Shown here piece by piece: positions 7,448 through 10,889 of a stretch of 10,889 bases of DNA. The position numbers were made by a program, and so were the translations under genes. The notes under the pieces are model-generated. The model was not told where the DNA came from, ran no database searches, and saw only the letters and a list, made by a program, of their open reading frames with translations. The first letter of the stretch is position 1. Every line of letters starts with the position of its first letter. The stretch is from contig JAJYZD010000114.1 in assembly GCA_021800315.1 (NCBI GenBank), positions 1 to 10,889 of the forward strand. The letters run 5' to 3'. Source of the stretch: Bacillota bacterium (GTDB lineage: Bacteria; Bacillota; Desulfotomaculia; Desulfotomaculales; JAJYZD01).

Positions 7448-7476
7448 GGACTGCCGCCGGTCCCCGGCGGCAGTCC
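7448..7476. repeat. Perfect 13-bp hairpin in the hydrolase leader
   Basis: GGACTGCCGCCGG and its exact complement flank a 3-base loop (TCC). On the minus strand it ends 32 bases before the hydrolase ATG. No T-run follows on either strand, so it is not a standard intrinsic terminator; it could act as an mRNA stability or attenuation element, or be a dispersed palindromic repeat. Confidence 0.6.
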
Positions 7477-7493
7477 ACCCGGAAATATTCGAC

Positions 7494-7508
7494 GTAACCC
7501 CGGGTTAC
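7494..7508. promoter_or_regulatory. Palindromic operator-like site upstream of the hydrolase
   Basis: GTAACCC-C-GGGTTAC is a perfect 7-bp inverted repeat with a single central base, lying about 80 bp before the hydrolase start and 18 bp from the 13-bp hairpin. It resembles a dimeric-regulator binding site, but no clear promoter was found beside it. Confidence 0.35.
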
Positions 7509-7562
7509 ATCCTTCCCCCGGCCACTGAATTGCACGGCCGCTCAAGCCATCCCTTCACGGCT

Positions 7563-7578
7563 CCGCCCCGAAGGGCGG
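7563..7578. repeat. TTCG-loop hairpin just downstream of the FmdB-like gene
   Basis: On the minus strand CCGCCC-TTCG-GGGCGG forms a 6-bp GC stem closed by a TTCG tetraloop, an exceptionally stable RNA fold. It begins 28 bases after the FmdB-like stop codon. There is no following T-run, so termination is uncertain; it may protect the 3' end of the upstream message. Confidence 0.4.
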
Positions 7579-7606
7579 CCAAGGCACCCGAAAGCCGTCT
7601 TTCCCG

Positions 7607-7879
7607 CTACGGCCCACGCGGACCAGGGTGAAGAACCGCCTGCCTCCGGCCGCAACCGGATCCCGCGGAGCAGGGCGGCCGGTCACACCGCTCCTCGCGC
7701 CCACAGCAGGTATACCCGGGAGCGGCAGACATCTTGCGCGCCACGTGGGGGGCCGGAAAAAGACGCCTCACCCCCGGGCTGTGGCCAACAGGGCATTCCC
7801 GCGGTGGGACTGAGGCGTCCGCCAGGGTCTGTTCCCATTGGTACCGACACCCCGGACACAGAAAATCATAAGTTACCAC
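7607..7879 (-). CDS. FmdB-family zinc-ribbon protein
   Basis: A 90-residue putative regulatory protein of the FmdB type. It opens with MVTYDFLCPGC, giving the first zinc knuckle C8-x2-C11. The second knuckle, usually CPxCG, is CPVGH here (C29, H33), so a Cys3His site is possible. A second cysteine-rich tail has C58, C59, C65, C70 and C76 (TCCGREERCDRPPC), a pattern I recognise from other anaerobe FmdB-like proteins. The start is GTG 7879, with AAGGGG about 9 bases upstream; this replaces the usual MP-TY opening, and the frame stays open to 7945 without homology. The name comes from a formamidase operon regulator; function here is unknown. A long leader (7880-8203) precedes it. Confidence 0.8.
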   Translation of the reverse strand: MVTYDFLCPGCRYQWEQTLADASVPPRECPVGHSPGVRRLFPAPHVARKMSAAPGYTCCGREERCDRPPCSAGSGCGRRQAVLHPGPRGP

Positions 7880-7982
7880 GTCAAACGACCCCTTATCCCG
7901 GACTTGGTTTCCCGGCCCGCCGGGCTTGATGATACCCCCCCGCATTCCCGGGAATATTGGCCAGATCGGCGAAGCTGCCTAC

Positions 7983-8010
7983 CCGGGGAGTGCCAAAGGC
8001 CACTCCCCGG
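7983..8010. repeat. 10-bp hairpin in the FmdB-like leader
   Basis: CCGGGGAGTG and CACTCCCCGG pair perfectly across an 8-base interval (CCAAAGGC) that can add two further C-G pairs around AAA. GCTGC and GCAGC segments further out could form a closing stem on the leader RNA. No T-run follows, so a structured leader is more likely than a terminator. Confidence 0.5.
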
Positions 8011-8084
8011 CAAGCATCATGGACCCCGCAGCCTCCCGGCGTTCGATAGCCTGCAACAACCCCCTAAGTGTATCATACAGCTAG

Positions 8085-8113
8085 AGTGTATATTACAAGC
8101 GGTAGACCGTCAA
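8085..8113 (-). promoter_or_regulatory. Candidate promoter for the FmdB-like gene
   Basis: On the minus strand TTGACG (8108-8113) lies 17 bases from TACACT (8085-8090), a good -35 and a moderate -10. The region is a local AT-rich island, and AGTGTAT is repeated directly at 8067 and 8085. The 14-base palindrome at 8114-8127 abuts the -35 box. Confidence 0.5.
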
Positions 8114-8127
8114 GGCGGTATACCGCC
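8114..8127. promoter_or_regulatory. 14-base perfect palindrome abutting the -35 box
   Basis: GGCGGTATACCGCC is its own reverse complement and lies directly upstream of TTGACG in the candidate FmdB promoter. The position would suit an activator or repressor site. Confidence 0.4.
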
Positions 8128-8131
8128 GGGA

Positions 8132-8152
8132 TAAGCCGGATTCTACGGCTTA
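8132..8152. repeat. Inverted repeat downstream of the DUF5320 gene
   Basis: TAAGCCG and CGGCTTA form a 7-bp stem with the 7-base loop GATTCTA, about 50 bases after the DUF5320 stop. Only two Ts follow on the minus strand, so it is at best a weak terminator. Confidence 0.35.
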
Positions 8153-8203
8153 AGACAACCTGCGCCGTCATATCGCGGCCGCGGCAGATTTGAACCCGGG
8201 TTC

Positions 8204-8449
8204 TTAAACCGTTTCCTTGGAACCCCTCCCCAGTTCCGCCAGTCGCTTTTCGAGCGCCGCAAGCTGGCTTTTCAGCGCATTGGTTTGCTTTACGAGGTAT
8301 TCCCGCTCCAGCCCGGATTCGTACCCGGTTCGAACCCCGGAATACGTCCCGGGCCACCGGCCAAAACCGCACCGCCCGGCGCAAAAACCGGCGGCCCTGC
8401 CCGTCCGGGGACCCATGCCCGCAGGTCCCATCCCGTTGCCACCCGGCAT
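8204..8449 (-). CDS. DUF5320-type protein with C-terminal coiled coil
   Basis: An 81-residue protein of the glycine/methionine-rich DUF5320 group found with NifX and DUF134 genes in anaerobes. It opens with MPGGNGMGPAGMGPRTGRAA, then a short Cys/Gly/Arg section with C23 and C27. The C-terminal half (about 46-75, ending in ALEKRLAEL) is a predicted coiled coil. ATG 8449 is chosen over a TTG at 8455 because the MPGG opening is typical and GGGAGG lies 8 bases before it. It begins 2 bp after the preceding DUF5320-like gene and is clearly in the same operon. The function is unknown. Confidence 0.85.
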   Translation of the reverse strand: MPGGNGMGPAGMGPRTGRAAGFCAGRCGFGRWPGTYSGVRTGYESGLEREYLVKQTNALKSQLAALEKRLAELGRGSKETV

Positions 8450-8451
8450 GT

Positions 8452-8670
8452 TCAATCCTCCCTTGGTTTGTTTGAAACTTGCTGGTTACCGTTCCCCCCA
8501 CCGCTCCGGCCCGCTCCAGCCCGGCGGCCCTGGTCCATGCCCCGGCCGGGCGTGCGGTCGGCCCCCCCGCCGGATTGATGCCCGCCGCCGCACCCAGTCC
8601 GCGCCCGGTCCGACCCGCTGTCGCGGGTGCCCCCCGCGCCTTTCGGCCCGGTACCGTCACAACGTGGCAT
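8452..8670 (-). CDS. DUF5320-like glycine-rich protein, possibly locally frameshifted
   Basis: A 72-codon gene opening MPRCDGTGPKGAG, a recognisable DUF5320 start. ATG 8670 is preferred to 8691 because AAAGGGGG lies just upstream. After residue 13 the reading drifts to an atypical TRDSGSDRARTG, while the neighbouring frame carries the family-like GRTGRGLG. Later, GRGMDQGRRAGAGRSGGG returns to family character. A C6 run (8630-8635) and a C7 run (8562-8568) flank the odd segment, so two compensating frameshifts or sequencing errors are plausible. It is the first gene after the duplicated promoter-operator and is followed 2 bp later by a second DUF5320 gene. Function is unknown. Confidence 0.65.
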   Translation of the reverse strand: MPRCDGTGPKGAGGTRDSGSDRARTGCGGGHQSGGGADRTPGRGMDQGRRAGAGRSGGGNGNQQVSNKPRED

Positions 8671-8698
8671 AAGATTACCCCCTTTCCCCATAGTAATG

Positions 8699-8744
8699 GG
8701 TTATTACCCATAACCATCATAACCCTCTGTTGACCCCATGTCAA
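8699..8744 (-). promoter_or_regulatory. Sigma-A promoter with overlapping operator before the DUF5320 pair (copy 1)
   Basis: TTGACA (8739-8744) lies 17 bases from TATGAT (8716-8721). Directly downstream is a 17-bp inverted repeat, GGTTAT-TACCC-ATAACC as read on the plus strand (8699-8715), covering the expected start site. The block 8698-8722 recurs upstream of DUF134 with one mismatch. A repressor bound here would block RNA polymerase. Confidence 0.8.
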
Positions 8745-8787
8745 TCCCCGAAACAACTTTTTTTGAAAACCGTACCCGGCCGCGGTA

Positions 8788-9225
8788 CTAGCCCCGCCAG
8801 GGCGGGCCGCCCCGTCCCGGCCCGCGCCGCCCGATATTGCCGGCCCCGCAGGACGGGCAACGCCGGTGCGTCTGCGACCCGGGATCGGCGGGAAAGGGCC
8901 ACTCGCGACGGCATTCGTGACAAAACCCCCGGCCGACGATATGATAGGCGCCCCCCCGGATGGTGATGGCTTTCCCTTCCACCACGGCCGACGCCAGCTT
9001 CAGCCTCGCCGTAGCCAGTATTCTTTGCAGCGAACTCTGGGCAACGCCCATCAGCCCGGCGCATTCCTCCTGTTCCAGCCCCAGGTAATCCTTCAGCCGC
9101 ACGGCCTCCCACTCGTCCAGGGACAGGTTGACTACTTCCACCCCGGATGCCGGAGCATCCCCGGGCTGGAAACATTGCACCGGCGGCAGAAAGCCGACCA
9201 TCCGCGGTTTCACCGGCCTGACCAT
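8788..9225 (-). CDS. DUF134 (UPF0251) predicted DNA-binding protein with zinc-ribbon tail
   Basis: A 145-residue member of the DUF134 family, predicted DNA-binding proteins. It opens MVRPVKPRMVGFLP, followed by VEVVNLSLDEWEAVRLKDYLGLEQEE and a sigma-70-region-4-like helix-turn-helix over about residues 50-75 (AGLMGVAQSSLQRILATAR). A C-terminal zinc site is likely at C102, C105, C123 and C126 (CHEC and CPSC). The tail is rich in glycine, proline and arginine. The ATG at 9225 has AGGAGGG 7 bases upstream. Its promoter carries the same operator as the downstream DUF5320 pair, so it may be an autoregulator; that is inference. The upstream neighbour is a glcF stub. Confidence 0.9.
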   Translation of the reverse strand: MVRPVKPRMVGFLPPVQCFQPGDAPASGVEVVNLSLDEWEAVRLKDYLGLEQEECAGLMGVAQSSLQRILATARLKLASAVVEGKAITIRGGAYHIVGRGFCHECRREWPFPADPGSQTHRRCPSCGAGNIGRRGPGRGGPPWRG

Positions 9226-9251
9226 GACGTCCCTCCTGCGTTTCCGTTACG

Positions 9252-9297
9252 GGTTATCACCCATAACCATCATAAGCACTCCGTGCGGCGAAGTCAA
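9252..9297 (-). promoter_or_regulatory. Sigma-A promoter with overlapping operator before DUF134 (copy 2)
   Basis: TTGACT (9292-9297) lies 17 bases from TATGAT (9269-9274). The inverted repeat GGTTAT-CACCC-ATAACC (plus strand, 9252-9268) follows, differing from copy 1 only in the first spacer base. The -35 box overlaps the stop codon of the glcF stub, so the promoter sits at the edge of the truncated gene. Confidence 0.8.
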
Positions 9298-9404
9298 TAT
9301 TCCCGCTGACTTACGGCGTAGAGGGGACAGACGCTCAGGCAGGAGCCGCAGCGGTCGCACTGTTTGAGGGCGGCTGCGGCCGGGAAACCGGTGCCCTCAG
9401 TCAT
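9294..9404 (-). pseudogene. glcF: glcF remnant (glycolate/lactate oxidase iron-sulfur subunit, N-terminal stub)
   Basis: A 36-codon reading frame beginning at ATG 9404, 2 bp after the glcD stop, as in glcDF operons. It carries one 4Fe-4S motif, CDRCGSCLSVCP (C16, C19, C22, C26), in the sequence context of the GlcF N-terminus, then stops after VSQREY where about 400 further residues are expected. The second iron-sulfur motif and the CCG domains are absent. It is most likely the leftover of a deletion. A functional mini-ferredoxin cannot be excluded but seems unlikely. Confidence 0.7.
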
Positions 9405-9406
9405 GG

Positions 9407-10408
9407 CTAAAAGATCTTGCCCGGATTGAGGATGCCCTGCGGGTCCAAGGCCTTCTTGATGGCGCGCAGTGTGGCCACGCCCGCTTCGCCCAGGGCAGCG
9501 GCGATATAGTCCTTCTTGGTGACACCGATGCCGTGCTCGCCGGAAAGGGTGCCGCCCAGTTGCAGGGCCGCCTGGAAGATCGCGCCGACCGCCTGGTCCA
9601 CCTTCTGCCTGGCGCCAGGCTGGCTCAAATCCGTGAGAATCGAAGGATGCAGGTTGCCGTCGCCGGCATGGCCGAAGGCCGCTATGACCAGGCCATATTG
9701 CCTCCCGATCGCCCGGATGCGCCGGACAATCTCCGGGAAGGCCGCCCGGGGGACGGATATGTCTTCCCCGATCCGGTTCGGGGCCAGGGCGGCCACCGCG
9801 GCACTGAGGCCCCGCCGCGTGCTCCATAGTTCTTCCGCCTCTTGCGGACTCGCCGCCACCCGGAAATCGACGACGCCGGCCTCCCGGCACGAAGACAACG
9901 CCCGGGCGATCTGGCGCTCCAGGCTCTCCGGGCCATCCCCGTCAAACTCGAAGATCACGGCGGCCTCCACGCCGGAATCAAGCGCCGGTCCCTGGAACCC
10001 GGCCACGGCCTCCAGGCAGGTTCGATCCATGATTTCCGCCGCCGCCGGCACCGTCCCGGCCCGGATCGACCGCTCCACCGCCCGGCAGGCGCCCTCCAGG
10101 GAAGGGAAAAGTGCCCGCGCCGTCCGGCGCTCCCCGGGCAGGGGTATCAGTTTCAGGAGCGCCTGCGTAACGATGCCGAGCGTGCCTTCCGAACCGACCA
10201 ACAGCCTGGTCAGGTCGTAGCCGGTGACGTTCTTCACCGCCTTGCCCCCGGTCCGCAGCACCGTGCCGTCGGCCAGCACCATCTCGAGCCCCAGGACGTA
10301 GTCCCTGGTCACCCCGTACTTTACCGCCCTGGCCCCCCCGGCGTTTTCGGCGATATTGCCGCCAATGGTGCAATGGGCGGCGCTGGAAGGATCGGGTGGG
10401 TACAAGAA
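9407..10408 (-). pseudogene. glcD: 5'-truncated glcD: FAD-binding glycolate/D-lactate oxidase subunit
   Basis: The FAD-linked oxidase of glycolate or D-lactate dehydrogenase. What remains, about 333 residues, begins at FLYPPDPSS and continues through TIGGNIAENAGGARAVKYG and GSEGTLGIVTQ (the second part of the FAD-binding domain). The C-terminal domain follows with FGHAGDGNLHPS, SGEHGIG and the DPQGILNPGKIF ending. The full family is about 460 residues, so the first 120-130 residues of the FAD-binding domain are missing. Upstream of 10408 homology stops abruptly; the minus frame meets a stop at 10427-10429, and the sequence becomes an opposite-strand transposase. The protein as it stands should not bind FAD properly. 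An intact copy may lie elsewhere if this junction is an assembly error. Confidence 0.85.
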
Positions 10409-10409
10409 A

Positions 10410-10889
10410 CGCCAGCTCACAATGGTCTACGGCGATGTGGACGTACGACGCATTGCCTACCGGCGCCGCGGCGACTTTGCCAATCTCTATCCCGCAGACG
10501 CGATCTTAAATCTCCCGAACGAGCAATATTCCTTTGGCTTGCGTTACCTGGCGGCGCAAGAGTCCACCCGCGGCTCTTTTGAAGACGTCGTGGAAGCGAT
10601 CGAGCGCAACACGGGAGTGCATCTGGGTAAGCGGCAAGTGGAAGAATTGGTCCAACGGGCGGCGGTTGACTTCGAATCGTTTTACGCCAAGTTGCCTCAT
10701 TCACGGCCCGACCCCAAAGATGTGCTCATCTTATCAATGGATGGCAAGGGCATCAACATGCTACCCAACGCCCTTCGCGACGCCACCGCCAAGGCGGCCC
10801 GGTCTACCAAGCCCCCGACCCCGCTATCCAAACCCGACAAAACCAACCATAAACGCATGGCTGAGGTCGGCGTCGTCTACTACGCCACC
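10410..10889 (+). mobile_element. ISKra4-type transposase fragment (5'-truncated, runs off the window)
   Basis: An open frame of about 160 codons continues to the window end with no stop. It reads RQLTMVYGDVDVRRIAYRRR, a Y-PADA-LNLP-YS-GLR segment, then RGSFEDVVEAIERNTG and KRQVEELVQRAA. It reaches SMDGKGINM, ALRDATAKAA and NHKRMAEVGVVYYA. This order matches the central part of ISKra4-family transposases, with DGKG likely holding the first catalytic aspartate. The N-terminal third is absent, and no terminal inverted repeat or target duplication is visible at the junction. ATG 10422 is unlikely to be the true start because homology begins before it. Confidence 0.8.

Larger units (their letters stand above)
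7880..8203 (-). other. 324-base non-coding leader/intergenic region before the FmdB-like gene
   Basis: No gene was found here. On the minus strand, in order, it contains a 12-base palindrome GAACCCGGGTTC (8192-8203) immediately after the DUF5320 stop, an inverted repeat TAAGCCG/CGGCTTA (8132-8152), a 14-base palindrome (8114-8127) and a candidate promoter (8085-8113). A 10-bp hairpin (7983-8010) and the palindrome ATTCCCGGGAAT (7944-7955) follow. If the promoter is used, about 200 bases of leader RNA precede the FmdB-like start. I could not match the leader to a known riboswitch class by eye. Confidence 0.5.

Noticed and set aside
7494..7508. Third copy of the DUF134-type operator
   Set aside because: GTAACCC-C-GGGTTAC has related half-sites but the opposite arrangement and a different spacing, and no matching promoter; probably unrelated.
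8180..8203. tRNA T-arm-like GGTTCAAATC on the minus strand
   Set aside because: The flanking bases do not pair as a T-stem, no CCA end or anticodon arm is present, and the upstream bases are DUF5320 coding sequence.
8764..8788. Possible terminator after DUF134 (GTACC/GGTAC stem followed by TTTT)
   Set aside because: The stem is 5 bp with a 7-base loop, overlaps the stop codon and has a short T-run; too weak to annotate.
9842..10582. 246-codon plus-strand open frame opposite glcD
   Set aside because: It crosses the glcD/transposase junction and overlaps the recognised transposase frame; GC-driven open frame.
1..10889. CRISPR array or toxin-antitoxin system
   Set aside because: No regularly spaced repeats and no recognisable small toxin or antitoxin pair were seen.

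Overview
The window is about 10.9 kb of GC-rich DNA in which every confident gene lies on the minus strand, apart from a transposase fragment at the right edge. The gene content (monofunctional carbon monoxide dehydrogenase, MinD-type ATPases carrying ferredoxin domains, NifX-like proteins, DUF134/DUF5320), strong GGAGG ribosome-binding sites and canonical TTGACA-17-TATAAT-type promoters point to a strictly anaerobic Bacillota, such as a Moorella, Desulfotomaculum or Pelotomaculum relative. That placement is inference; no rRNA or other phylogenetic marker is present.

In transcription order (right to left): a glycolate/lactate-oxidase pair decayed at both ends, namely glcD lacking its 5' third (9407-10408) and a 36-codon stub of glcF (9294-9404). 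Next is a DUF134 regulator (8788-9225), then two glycine-rich DUF5320-type proteins (8452-8670 and 8204-8449), a 324-base non-coding leader rich in palindromes (7880-8203), an FmdB-type zinc-ribbon protein (7607-7879) and an isochorismatase-fold hydrolase (6855-7415). These are followed by a PadR-type regulator split by a frameshift (6349-6728), NifX-like protein 1 (5871-6233), a translationally coupled pair of MinD/ferredoxin ATPases (4961-5821 and 4080-4964), NifX-like protein 2 (3719-4063), a metallo-beta-lactamase-fold hydrolase (2727-3578), a CGGC-type cysteine protein (2194-2541) and a complete cooS (155-2173).

The block from NifX-1 to the MBL protein is a module seen repeatedly in anaerobes and thought to handle iron-sulfur or metal cofactors. 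Here it sits directly upstream of a CO dehydrogenase, whose Ni-Fe-S C-cluster needs a CooC-type P-loop ATPase for nickel insertion in studied systems. No separate CooC is visible, so a supporting role for these ATPases is a testable idea, not a demonstrated one.

The most striking non-coding signal is a 25-bp block occurring twice (8698-8722 and 9251-9275) with one mismatch. Each copy holds a -10 box fused to a 17-bp inverted repeat overlapping the expected transcription start, one upstream of DUF134 and one upstream of the DUF5320 pair. This looks like a small autoregulated regulon.

Both edges look rearranged. On the right, a glcD interior sequence runs abruptly into the interior of an ISKra4-type transposase. 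On the left, an orphan ribosome-binding site follows cooS with no gene after it.
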